From: Linanthus parryae
Taxonomy: Eukaryota > Streptophyta > Magnoliopsida > Ericales > Polemoniaceae
Assembly: GCA_023055425.1 (NCBI GenBank)
Contig: JALGPY010000009.1
Span: forward strand, 54,250,616-54,314,615
Length of the DNA: 64,000 nt
Direction: 5' to 3'
Shown one piece after another: positions 11,322-20,692 of this stretch. Each line of letters begins with the position of its first letter. The stretch's first letter is position 1. The notes below the pieces were generated by a model. That model saw only the letters and a program-made list of their open reading frames with translations. It was not told the origin of the DNA and made no database searches. The position numbers and the translations under genes were made by a program.

Positions 11322-12785
11322 ATGACGAACAAAGGCAGAATTTCTGCAACTCTTGGCGAACGATTGCTTGCTGCAATCGAACGCCTCGAGACCCGAATCG
11401 GTGTTCTTGAGAACAAGTTCGATGCGTTCGAAACCCGGTTCGACGCCCTAGAAGCACGGCTGCCGCCACCAGATTTGCCGGCCAACAACCTGCAACTGAC
11501 GGAACAGCCCCCAAAACAGGCGATTTGTGCGTCCCTTTCCGGCGTACAACCATCACCTGTGAAGTCTGACGATGAGGCAGCAGAACAGGAGGTTGGAGTT
11601 TCTGCTTTTGTTGCAGATAAGCACAAATACGAGGAAACCCAGGCCGATCCGATCCTGATTGTGCAATCAGCACCACAATCACCGTCGGAGATCCCAACCA
11701 TGGCAGCAAGCAACAATGATTCCGGCGACCCACAGCCGGCGAACCCGCAACAGACCCCGCTCCAGCCGTCGAAGAAGCCGCCTGGTCCAGCCCCGCCAGA
11801 CCCGACGCCGCCCCAGGACCAACCACCAGATCCAACTCTCCAAACGATGTTCCAGCCGATCCCAACCGCCAAGATGCGGTCACACGAACCCCCTGACCCA
11901 CCTCTGCTCCGATCATCTTCCCCAACACCAGACAACAAACCACCTGATCCTCCATCTTCGTCAAAATCACCGACCCCAGATACGGAACTACAGCCGGCCC
12001 ATTCTCTGGTAACGAAACCACCAGATCCGAAACCTAACACACAAGATTCACTACTCCGGTCGTCTTGCCCGACGCCGGCAAAACCAACCAAGCCATCCCC
12101 GGCCTCTCTCCCGACCCAACAGTCAACCGAACCTCAAACCCGCGAAACCCGACACCAGAACCTCCCAACCGCCAATCTCAAGCAGCCCAAACCCTCAGAT
12201 CACTCCAATGACCTCCGTCCGAACCCCCCACCAACCTCTCCGGCGCCACCACTCACCAGCAGCTACGGCCTCCATGGCTCTCACCAGCCACCTGAACCGG
12301 GTATACACCCAAACCCGACACCTTCCTCAGCTAGGGCTCACAATCAGTTTGGTCTAAGGAATGGTTTTGGGCTGAACCCTACACATTGGCTTCATTATCA
12401 TAGGCCCATTTATGAATCTGAGAATACTTTTGCGCCCAATTCTCTTGATTCAGATTTTGGGCCTGATTACACAAGTGAGTATTATTCAGCTAATGAGCCC
12501 AAATACGATTACAATTTTGAGCGCAAGTCAACCTTTCAACCCAATTCAGATTATATTGGGCCACAAGTTCGCAAACAACGCTACAACAACTACGATGATG
12601 ATCCATTACCGTACGAAGGAGCTGGCTTTCAGCCTTCTTACCCGCCAATTTCCAGGACGCGCGACACTTACCGCCGTCGGTCAATCGCCGCGAACCGCCT
12701 TGAGGACAAGGCGATTTTCAACAGCAGGGGAGTTGATACGGGTCAACCGTATCGTAGAAGTCAACATTATTATTATGATTATTAG
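11322..12785 (+). CDS. Gag-like proline-rich protein of the gag-only retrotransposon
   Basis: The first in-frame ATG is at 11,322, 43 bases after the 5' LTR, and gives 487 residues; an upstream non-ATG extension would run into the LTR. Residues about 1-50 form a likely coiled coil with repeated E-T-R-F/I and L-E heptad-like units (RLETRIGV, NKFDAFETRFDALEARL). Residues about 90-350 are a low-complexity Pro/Ser/Thr-rich region with many PPDP-type repeats. The C-terminal third is rich in Tyr, Asn and Asp with an Arg-rich end (TRDTYRRRS). No CCHC zinc knuckle or protease is visible. The last 16 or so codons, including the stop, lie inside the 3' LTR. I infer a packaging or structural role from position only. 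GC content is clearly higher than in the flanks, and long antisense frames across it are composition shadows. Confidence 0.7.
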   Translation: MTNKGRISATLGERLLAAIERLETRIGVLENKFDAFETRFDALEARLPPPDLPANNLQLTEQPPKQAICASLSGVQPSPVKSDDEAAEQEVGVSAFVADKHKYEETQADPILIVQSAPQSPSEIPTMAASNNDSGDPQPANPQQTPLQPSKKPPGPAPPDPTPPQDQPPDPTLQTMFQPIPTAKMRSHEPPDPPLLRSSSPTPDNKPPDPPSSSKSPTPDTELQPAHSLVTKPPDPKPNTQDSLLRSSCPTPAKPTKPSPASLPTQQSTEPQTRETRHQNLPTANLKQPKPSDHSNDLRPNPPPTSPAPPLTSSYGLHGSHQPPEPGIHPNPTPSSARAHNQFGLRNGFGLNPTHWLHYHRPIYESENTFAPNSLDSDFGPDYTSEYYSANEPKYDYNFERKSTFQPNSDYIGPQVRKQRYNNYDDDPLPYEGAGFQPSYPPISRTRDTYRRRSIAANRLEDKAIFNSRGVDTGQPYRRSQHYYYDY

Positions 12786-13074
12786 TATTGTTTATTGAAT
12801 TATTTATTTAGAGTTATTTAGTTATTTACATTAATTATTTATTTAAATAATGATCGGACCTTGTCAAGCCCGTTAGAGTCTAGGGTTAGGGTTTGCTTTA
12901 TCTATTTAAACAAGTTGTAGTCTTCTATTATTTTTATCGAATGAATTGATTATGAAAAGAAATCTTTGTTCGATCATCAGTAGTTGTTAGGAAAACGCCG
13001 TATGCTAAAAGCTACGTGGTCAAGTTTTGTCGATTTTCACAAAATCGTCAACCCCGATACCCTTCCGGGTATCA
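12734..13074 (+). repeat. 3' LTR of the gag-only retrotransposon
   Basis: 341 bases, nearly identical to the 5' LTR. The differences seen are a few substitutions and a small indel near 12,995-13,005. Confidence 0.93.
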
Positions 13075-13413
13075 GTTGAGCTCTTCTAAGATCAAGAAAA
13101 TGGTATGCCAACTTAATATTCGTAAGTTAATGTAGTGAAATAGAAGAAATAAATTCAGAGAAACATTATTCCATATCTATTTGCAATACTAAAATTCGAG
13201 TCCCAACGATAAGTAGTTGAAAGGGATTGTTTGAATGGGCAGTTGCATTAAATTTTCTAGTAAATTTATTTAAACATAAAATGGTAGTTTAATAGTTCAC
13301 TCCTGAAATTATAAAAGTACCCTGAATATATGCACTTCTATGGGCCCTAGCTACATGGGGGCCTAAAGCAAGAGTTTCACTTGCCTTACCAGAGGGCCGG
13401 CAGTGGACGAGAG

Positions 13414-13904
13414 ACGAAGGGTTAAAAAACACCAACTTAGTTAACTGTGGGAATGGGTCTAGAAAAAACTCGGTTGGGAACTTGGGATACACTGGTTTTG
13501 CATTATATTGAGATTAAAATCTATTTATGCTGGTTTTCTGTTGTAATGATCAAAAGTGAAAGTGGAACACAAGTTATTGATGTACGAGTTGTAGAAGAGG
13601 TCGTAGAGTTCCCATTTTTTGTTGTGCAATTTAGTCCCTTGCTTGAGTGGTAAATTCAAGTCGGTGATAATATAAGACAATAATGTAATTACTAGTTGGA
13701 TTTATTTTATTATTTACGCTATTAGTCCCTTAGCTAGGTTACTTAAACTAGCGTGTATTAGTTTTCAACATCAATACGCAATACACAGTTTCTACATGGT
13801 CTAAGAGCGGGTTGAAGATCTTCCTCCCATTCATCGCTCACGGCGTCGAAATATACTTCGTCCCTTAACAGTAAGTCGCTTTCCTTCTAGCAACTCAATC
13901 GCCT
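13414..13904. promoter_or_regulatory. Upstream region of the F-box gene
   Basis: About 490 bases between the MITE target duplication and the F-box start codon. AT-rich to about 13,800, then more GC-rich leader-like sequence. No unambiguous TATA box could be assigned. Confidence 0.3.
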
Positions 13905-15302
13905 ATGTATCTTTCTAGAAGACTCAGGCTGGGGTCCGAGGGTCAGCGACGGCGTAAAAGGACCGACAAAGAGCCTGAGTCTGCGTATCCTTCTAAAAGA
14001 ATTCGAGTGGTGCCGGAAGACGACGTTGATTTCTTTAGCAGGTTGCCGGATGATATTATTATCTTGGTTCTGTCTCGCCTGGAAACAATTCAACAGCAAG
14101 TGGCTACTAGCGTGCTAGCTCGAAGATGGAGACGCCTTTGGAAAAAGTCTACCTGTGCTAATTTGACTTTTACTTCCGGAAGTCGTGTAAACAAGCGCTT
14201 CTCCAAGGGTCCAGACGATACTGGAGTTTTCGTGAGTAAGGTTAATAAAATTATAGAATCCTTAGGTCGCGATGATTGTAACACCATGACGATAGACCAC
14301 TTGAACATCGTCTTCAGAATGATTGAAGACAATGATAAAATATATCAATCCGACATTGATCGTTGGCTGAGCTTCGCACTCCAAAAGAAAGTTCAACACC
14401 TCAACTTGGATTGTGGCAGCACCAGGACCGCGAACTGTTACTCTCTTACTGATTCTCAAGTGTTTTGCAGCAGCACTAGCAGTAGCATTGGCATGTTAAG
14501 GTCTCTCAGCCTATTCTGTGTGGAAGTTACTGGGGACCTTCTGGAGTACATTCTGACAGTTACTCCACATCTTGAAGAATTATCAGTAAAGTCTGGTGGC
14601 CCGTCTCTAGTCAAATTCACCGTTGCTGGTCCGTCTTTGAAGCTCAAACATTTACAACTTCTCGACTGCTTAGAGGTAGAACGCCTTGTTATCAGCAATG
14701 TGAATCTAGAGTCGCTCAATTACGATGGAAACCCCGAGAGCCTTATCATTGAGGAAACACCCTACCTACTCAAAGTTTGCACTTCAATATTCATCGATTT
14801 TGACAGAATGAAGGAATTTTCCCAGATGTTGAGCAAACTACCTAAACTAGAGACACTTGCACTGTCGACCTTGTCTGTAAACAAGAATTTTCACCAATTT
14901 CCGAAGTTAAGGAATCTCAAGCGGCTGGAACTGGTGCCAGGTCATCGTGCTAATTGTAGTAGCTTATGCGCTTCCCTACTTGACGCATCTCCTGTTCTGC
15001 GCGAACTTAAGATCGAGCTTTTTTTCTTAAAGGATTCCAGGAAAGAAGAAAGAGTGAGTGCACTCAGCAATCCACACAAAAACCTCAAGGTGATTGAGGT
15101 CAATGGATTTACTGGATGTGAGCATGACATGGGGGTTGTTGATTACCTAATCGAAAACACTGTGCTGATTGAGAAGATGATTGTTGTTACGCACATCAGC
15201 TCCGAGTTGAAAGACCCAGAAAAGCATGAAGCCGTTCGGGCACTAGCCAAGGCACACCTGGAAAAGAGATTGAGCGGGGGGAATACGATACTTATAACTT
15301 GA
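13905..15302 (+). CDS. F-box protein with leucine-rich repeats and FBD-like C-terminus
   Basis: A single uninterrupted 465-residue frame from the first ATG. Residues about 43-82 form the F-box (DFFSRLPDDIIILVLSRL, ending VLARRWRRLW), preceded by a basic stretch RRRKR at 15-19 that could be a nuclear signal. The middle carries irregular leucine-rich repeats (LRSLSLFCVEV, LKHLQLLDCLEVERL, LNLDCG-type strands). About residues 385-435 (NLKVIEVNGFTGCEHDM, DYLIENTVLIEKMIV) look like the FBD region of plant F-box/LRR proteins. In this family the F-box binds SKP1 in an SCF ubiquitin ligase and the repeats choose the substrate; the substrate is unknown. Length and domain order are normal for the family and no lesion is seen. 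It is the only intact host-like gene in the window. Expression is not shown by the sequence. Confidence 0.88.
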   Translation: MYLSRRLRLGSEGQRRRKRTDKEPESAYPSKRIRVVPEDDVDFFSRLPDDIIILVLSRLETIQQQVATSVLARRWRRLWKKSTCANLTFTSGSRVNKRFSKGPDDTGVFVSKVNKIIESLGRDDCNTMTIDHLNIVFRMIEDNDKIYQSDIDRWLSFALQKKVQHLNLDCGSTRTANCYSLTDSQVFCSSTSSSIGMLRSLSLFCVEVTGDLLEYILTVTPHLEELSVKSGGPSLVKFTVAGPSLKLKHLQLLDCLEVERLVISNVNLESLNYDGNPESLIIEETPYLLKVCTSIFIDFDRMKEFSQMLSKLPKLETLALSTLSVNKNFHQFPKLRNLKRLELVPGHRANCSSLCASLLDASPVLRELKIELFFLKDSRKEERVSALSNPHKNLKVIEVNGFTGCEHDMGVVDYLIENTVLIEKMIVVTHISSELKDPEKHEAVRALAKAHLEKRLSGGNTILIT

Positions 15303-15750
15303 GCGAACGTGTCTTTCTTTACTGTAAATTTCTGCTTTGTGCAATCACCCAGCACATACGGAGAATGATGTGGCCATTGACAAGATAAGCAAGACTCTTG
15401 CAAGAGAGCAGTTGTTGGCGAGACTACCGTCCAGGGTACGATTGATTGTAATATAAGTAATTATTAACTTTTTTATCACATGACAAGGAGATGTGTGTAA
15501 GCGAAGCTCTTTAAGTTGTTGTGCTTGGTGAAGAATTTGTGTTGAAAGTGGGGTTTTGTTTTGTTTGGACCTTCTTCAGTAAGGAAGTTGCAATTCAGAG
15601 TTTGAAATGTTTGCTCGAATTTTTGCAATATCATTTCTTTTCATACAGCTGGAGTTGCAAATGCATAGTATGACAAATTAACTTTATGAATATCTACATC
15701 TACATCTAGTTCGTGGGTTTTTAATCGTTGGTTGACAAATTAATTATTCT
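15303..15750 (+). other. F-box 3' flank and intergenic DNA
   Basis: Downstream AT-rich sequence that probably contains the 3' UTR. There is no clear AATAAA signal and no ORF worth calling. Confidence 0.35.
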
Positions 15751-16160
15751 GTTTCAGGTGTTCAAGTAGTAAGTTCACAGGTACGCACTTTTCTTATTGT
15801 TGAAAAGAAGAAGCTTCCAATTTTTTTGGTTGAGTATCTTCCAGGTATACTTTTAGACTCCATTAATTGGATTCTTGCCATTAATTGGGTAGGTACTAGG
15901 TAGTGTATATCTAACAAAATATGAGGTTGGTACAAATAAGTCCTTAAAGGGGTGCCTTCAAGTCAAGCTAATAAATTGTCTCATCAGAATGAAAGGGATA
16001 CACCGAAGCTCCGTCATTATCAGAAAACCCTTAGTATCAATACCAAAATGAACTCTTTAGATGCACTAGATTCGGTTGAAGGAATGTACATTGGTTTATC
16101 GTACAGAGACTCTTTAGATGTATCCACTAAATTTCATGGTTTTGCTTCTTCTGGTTAAAC
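15751..16160 (+). pseudogene. Second copy of the microexon region plus a 68-codon ORF
   Basis: 15,758-15,780 is a 23-base microexon-like piece between CAG and GT, the better preserved partner of 520-542. Similarity with 540-640 continues after it (TTGAAAAGAAGAAG, GTATACTTTTAGACT). A frame at 15,952-16,158 reads with internal repetition (NSLDALDSVEG, RDSLDVSTKF) but is not recognised. The host gene could not be identified. Confidence 0.3.
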
Positions 16161-16757
16161 TGTATTTGTGTCACAGAGAGTTCTCCACAGAAGCAAAAGG
16201 GTGAATTAGCTTGATACTGGCAGTAGCAAGACTGCAGTACAGAATTCGAACAATTAAATAGAGTAACTTCCACTTCACCAAATTTTGACTCTTCATTTCA
16301 AGACCTAAAGTCTAATGATAAACATCTAATAATCTCAGAAACTGTAATTGTTCTTTGGCAACGTAGGATTCTATAGAATTATTATGAAAGTAAGAGTTCA
16401 AAACAACTCCAGGAGTAGGTCGAAACCAAACTTAAGATAACCACTGTGGCCATATCTCAGGTTTCACATGCAACCTAATACAACCAGGAATAGAAAAGAA
16501 AATAAAATCAAAACGGAGCTAAAAAATCAGCAAAACGAAGTACCAGCCCCGAGTCATTGACATAGAGCTGAAATGGGCATCATGTTAGCCTTGTGCAGCA
16601 ACAGATTAACGTCAGCAACCAACTACTTCACAAAGTTGAGAATTCTCGTAAGTGAAATTTTGCAGAAATACCAAGCTGTTTCCATAGAACTCATAGCAAC
16701 CATATTTGAGAGTGATGCGGTCGTAGCACTCTCCCATTTCTCTGTTAATGTCTAGCA
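16161..16757. other. Intergenic or intronic, nothing recognised
   Basis: AT-rich sequence with only short, low-complexity frames. Confidence 0.4.
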
Positions 16758-16841
16758 TTCAGCTGATCCCTCCGTTTGATTATTTCTTCTTTCTTGGTTT
16801 TCAGCTGATCCCTCCGTTTGATTATTTCTTCTTTCTTGGTT
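16758..16841. repeat. Tandem duplication of about 42 bases
   Basis: The block starting TTCAGCTGATCCCTCCG and ending TTTCTTGGTT occurs twice back to back (about 16,758-16,799 and 16,800-16,841) with essentially no difference. It directly abuts the 3' end of the minus-strand ORF at 16,840-17,043. Confidence 0.9.
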
Positions 16842-17043
16842 AGGCATTCTTAGAGGCGCCTCGGAACTCTTGTTCTTCCCCATCTAGGCCATCAATCTCC
16901 TTCTGAGCTTCATCAGCCTCTAACTGCTTCATCTTGGAGAGTTCTAGACATTCCTCAAGATTGGTTATAGTCTTTTTAAGATTACCAAGAAGCGCTTCCC
17001 TCGTTTGAAGTTCAGTCACTAAATAAGGAAGTTTAGAAGCCAT
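16840..17043 (-). CDS. Short coiled-coil ORF, possible gene fragment
   Basis: A 67-codon minus-strand frame from an ATG at 17,043. Its composition is unlike random frames: rich in Leu, Glu and Lys with heptad-like spacing (LVTELQTREALLGNLKKT, LEECLELSKMKQLEADEA), as expected for a coiled coil. It ends beside a fresh 42-base tandem duplication. It could be a truncated gene or an exon of a larger minus-strand gene. I do not recognise the family. Confidence 0.35.
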   Translation of the reverse strand: MASKLPYLVTELQTREALLGNLKKTITNLEECLELSKMKQLEADEAQKEIDGLDGEEQEFRGASKNA

Positions 17044-17270
17044 ATCGAGTAGAACGTCTCACTCGGGTTGCTCCAATATATTGAGATGTCCGCTACTAGA
17101 AAAGAAGCCAATTCCTGCTTGAAGAGAATCTTGAGAATCGGCTTGTACAGCAAAACGTCCCAGCAAATTAGGACCTCCTACTGTTACTGGCACTATTTAC
17201 TTTCTGATTTTGATGTTGACAAGTCGATTCCTTACTTTATCCTCAATAAATCTGTGTTTTCTTATATTAG

Positions 17271-17357
17271 GCAAACTTGCAAGAGATGGCAGTCGGAAAC
17301 TCTCCCGCAGCTCCAGCAAAAGAAGTCCAAGTTGCAAGCACTTCTGATGCTGTCAAG
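17271..17357 (+). pseudogene. Exon-like segment with splice sites
   Basis: Preceded by a T-rich tract ending TTAG at 17,270 and followed by GTAA at 17,358. The 87 bases are open in one frame (29 codons, ANLQEMAVGNSPAAP then KEVQVASTSDAVK). The acceptor and first bases resemble the piece at 30-60. No neighbouring exons could be joined with confidence, so I treat it as a fragment of an unidentified gene. Confidence 0.35.
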
Positions 17358-18540
17358 GTAAATTTCAGAAATCAGAACATATTTTTTACATTAGTACATA
17401 GTGGTGTGTTTGGATGATGAATTTTTAATAAACTTGGGATTTTAAAATGATGGAGAGATAGAGATAGAATTAATTTTCCTAATAAAATGGTGCAAAATTC
17501 GTTAGGTACAAGTGGTAGAATAGACATCCTAACTCTCTTACTCTCCGTTAGTCACGAGGTTCGTATTGGGTATTTGCCAAAGTTCAAGGTAGTAAGTTGG
17601 TAATATGCCATACCACAGGGGGTGGTTTGTGTCATTTTATGAAATTCCATGTTTTGATTCTGCATCCAAACACACCATTAGTGTACACATACTTTGATTT
17701 TTGCTATATCATTCAGAGTCGAAGGGACTCGTCATAACTTGTGCCTTTGCCCATTTTGGCGAAGAGAATCGAATCCATCACTTCAGCATTTTCATTCAGC
17801 ACCAGTTATCTTCGGTCACTTTTAATCCAGAACCTGCTGAATTTGCTGGAACATAGTTTGAAAGAGTTCCCTAAAGAACAAGAGCTAAGTAGGCGCTTCC
17901 AAGAATGCGGAACCAAGAAAGAAAGTAATCAAACAAAGGGATCAGCTGTTGAGAGTTCTGAGCTCGTGGATGCATTGCCAGAAAACGAAGAAGTAATCAA
18001 GATTGTCCATTGTGGTTCTCTTTTGGCCTTTAGTATCCTGAGATTGTAGCCTGTTCTTGGATTTGAACTCTTATTTCGACCTAATTCTATGGAAGTTTTC
18101 ATCTGTTGCAAAAGAACTCTTACTCAAATATAGATTGTCCAGAAGAAAGCGAAAGCATGTTATTTAGTTGGATTGAGGTTTTGATTGGGTGTAGTGATGT
18201 TCTTGTGTTCGGAAATTCATTAATTTATCTAGGAAAGGCTGTGGGTGTCAGTCTGAAGTTGGCAACTGTTAGATTGTACCACTCCGTTTCTTCTCTTTAG
18301 CCCAATTTCTATTTTTGGATGTTTCCTCTCTTGATACCTATTTCTTTTTTTGGCATAGTTTTTGTTACAAACTACCCAAATTACCCTTATCAAATACCCC
18401 GCACATTATTTTTATACAATATCCCAACACTGGTTTGGGCCACATATTTAACAGTTACTTGGGTCACTTATGGCCCAATTATGCTAATCTAACCCATTTA
18501 TGCTAATCTAACCCAACCCAAATGAAAACCCTGAGAAAAT
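17358..18540. other. Intergenic or intronic with weak exon traces
   Basis: A 102-codon frame at 17,741-18,049 contains LRSLLIQNLLNLLEHSLKEF and shares the segment CCTGCTGAATTTGCTG with the window start (70-85), so part of it may be duplicated gene sequence. Nothing else is supported. Confidence 0.3.
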
Positions 18541-19140
18541 AAAACTAACCTAAATCACTTCATTTCCCCAACCTCATTCTCTCACTACCTCTCCGCCTCT
18601 CTCTCTTGTTCTTCGTGAGACTCCCTGTGTCTCTCCCTTCCACCACCGTCTACGGCGGATTTGCGGTAGTTTGAGAAGAGATCTCACCACTTAGTGCACC
18701 GATCTTCATCGATTTATACAATATCTCGTCTTCTCGAACACCCCCTTCATCGTCTGTTCTAGGGTTTGTTGGGTCTCGCCGAATCATGAACCCTAACCCA
18801 CTGCATGGCTTCCAATCGTTTGATTCATGGGTGGCCGACTCCTATGCCGACATCACCGGTGCCGAATTGTGGGTTCCCGATTCAGAAGACGAATCGGAGA
18901 CAGAGTCCTTTCGTATGCCGGATTGTGGTTCCCGATTGTGAGTCCTTCCGGCCAGTCTCCGATCTCTAACCCTCGCGATTCAAAGGTTGAGCCCAATATC
19001 TGTTACGGCGGCGATGCGAAGGGTGAACGGACGATTTCTTATGGTGGCGATTCAGAAGACGATTCGGATACTGAAGCAATCGTGGATAGCATGCTTGATA
19101 TCCTTCTACCCCTACACAGATCTGCTCGAGCCATGGTGGG
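18541..19140 (+). pseudogene. First-exon-like region with a frameshifted acidic ORF
   Basis: A CT-rich leader-like stretch (18,560-18,760) precedes an ATG at 18,786. That frame runs 51 codons (MNPNPLHGFQSFDSWVADSY, then PDSEDESETES) and stops at 18,939. A second frame at 18,940-19,140 carries a similar acidic motif (GGDSEDDSDTEA) followed by VDSMLDILLPLHRSARAMVGG. The repeated SEDES/SEDDS motif in two frames suggests one coding segment broken by a frameshift. It runs into the mariner-associated repeats. Not recognised. Confidence 0.3.
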
Positions 19141-19367
19141 AGGTTCCATTTCTAAACTGAAAATTAATTTTTGTGCTTCATATCTGTCCTTATCTGTTCT
19201 TATCTGTTCGTATCTGTTCTTGCTCGTACCATGTTTGTGGATTTCGTCTGTTAATGTTCTTGGGTTTTCCCTCTGTGCTATGTGGAATCTGTTCTTCATG
19301 TATAGAATCTGTTCTTATCATCATTAAATAATTGAGACTATGGAATCTGTTCTTGTCATGTGTAGAA

Positions 19368-20560
19368 TCTGTTCTTGACTTTGTGATTCAACCTTAACCA
19401 AATCACATTGAATCCTATGATGATATACCACCACTGGTTTGAGGATTGATTCACTCAGTGCTATATGGGTTATCATGGTTGTATTGATTCTGTTCTCATA
19501 ATCCAAATAAATACAAGTGTCGTAAATGTTCTTATCATTCATCAAAGCATGTACACAAACTGTTCTTGTATCAAGCTGTTTTGGTTGGTGTTTGAGTAAG
19601 CATTATGATTCATCTTGTGGTTCCACCTTAACCAAAACTTGTTCAATCCGATGATGATAAACCAACACTAGTTTGAGGATTGATCTTGTTTACGATACTA
19701 CACTTGTTACAAGACTAAGAATGCTCTCTTTGTATGAGTCTTGTATGAAACTGTTTGGTTGGTGTTTGAGTAAGCATTATGAGTCATCTTGTGGTTCCAC
19801 CTTAACCAAAACTTGTTCAATCCGATGATGATAAACCAACACTGGTTTGAGGATTGATCTTGTTTACGATACTACACTTGTTACAAGACTATGAATGCTC
19901 TCTTTTTATGAGTCTTGTATGAAACTGTTTTGGTTGGTGTTTGAGTAAGCATTATGAGTCATCTTGTTGTTCCACCTTAACCAAAACTTTCAATCCAATG
20001 ATGATAAACCAACACTAGTTTGAGGATTGATCCAATTACGATACTACACTTGTTACAAGACTAGGAATGCTCTCTTTGTATGAGTCTTGTATCTAACTGT
20101 TTTTGTTGGTGTTTGAGTAAGCATTATGATTCATCTTGTGGTTCCACCTTAACCAAAACTTGTTCAATCCGATGATGATAAACCAACACTGGTTTGAGGA
20201 TTGATCTTGTTTACGATACTACACTTGTTACAAGACTATGAATGCTCTCTTTGTATGAGTCTTGTATGAAACTGTTTTGGTTGGTGTTTGAGTAAGCATT
20301 ATGAGTCATCTTGTGATTCCACCTTAACCAATTCTTTCAATCCAATGATGATAAACCAACACTGGTTTGAGGATTGATCCAATTACGATACTACACTTGT
20401 TACAAGACTATGAATGCTCTCTTTGTATGAGTCTTGTATCAAACTGTTTTGGTTGGTGTTCGAGTAAGCATTATGAGTCATCTTGTGGTTACACCTTAAC
20501 CAAAACTTGTTCAATCCGATGATGATAAACCAACATTGGTTTGAGGATTGATCCAATTAT
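19368..20560. repeat. Tandem array with a period of about 175 bases
   Basis: Copies of CATCTTGTGGTTCCACC start at 19,611, 19,785, 19,960, 20,132, 20,307 and 20,479, giving periods of 172-175. A more diverged copy begins near 19,385. Each unit carries GATGATGATAAACCAACAC, GGTTTGAGGATTGAT and ACTACACTTGTTACAAGAC. The array lies just 3' of the mariner-like transposase as that gene is read. Confidence 0.92.
19505..19572 (-). repeat. Inverted single copy of the 70-base satellite unit
   Basis: ATACAAGTGTCGTAAATG, then TTATCATTCATCAAAGCATG, is the reverse complement of the 70-base unit that forms the array at 21,771-23,100. The mariner-like catalytic region therefore has this sequence on both sides in opposite orientation. 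Confidence 0.75.
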
Positions 20561-20692
20561 GTGCTAACTTGCACTACATACTTCATCTTGCAACTATGCA
20601 TGGTTGTAGCAAAATACTACACTACCTACAACTTTGTATAGTTGCAACAAAAGTAGCAAAATACAACACAACTAGTGTTTATGGTCCATACC

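Larger units (their letters stand above)
10938..13074 (+). mobile_element. Complete gag-only (TR-GAG-like) LTR retrotransposon
   Basis: Two nearly identical LTRs begin TGATAC and end GTATCA. They are flanked by the 5-base duplication GTTGA at 10,933-10,937 and 13,075-13,079. A purine tract (GCAGGGGAG, about 12,724-12,732) lies directly before the 3' LTR, and TTTGGTGCTTTCATTG follows the 5' LTR. The internal region is only about 1.45 kb and almost entirely one ORF. No protease, reverse transcriptase or integrase is present, so mobility would need another element. The layout resembles terminal-repeat retrotransposons with GAG (TR-GAG). Confidence 0.9.
10812..13405. mobile_element. hAT-type MITE, split by an LTR retrotransposon
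   Basis: The left end CAGGGCCGGCCCT and right end AGGGCCGGCAGTG form a 13-base terminal inverted repeat with two mismatches. It is flanked by a perfect 8-base duplication GACGAGAG at 10,804-10,811 and 13,406-13,413. An 8-base duplication and CA-GG termini fit the hAT superfamily. Subtracting the nested retrotransposon leaves about 450 bases with no transposase, so it is a non-autonomous MITE. Subterminal blocks (GGGGGCCT then AAGCAA) occur near both ends. Confidence 0.85.

Noticed and set aside
11242..12091. Two minus-strand ORFs of about 260 codons
   Set aside because: They overlap the gag-like ORF in GC-rich, codon-periodic sequence and show only low-complexity composition, so they are treated as shadows.
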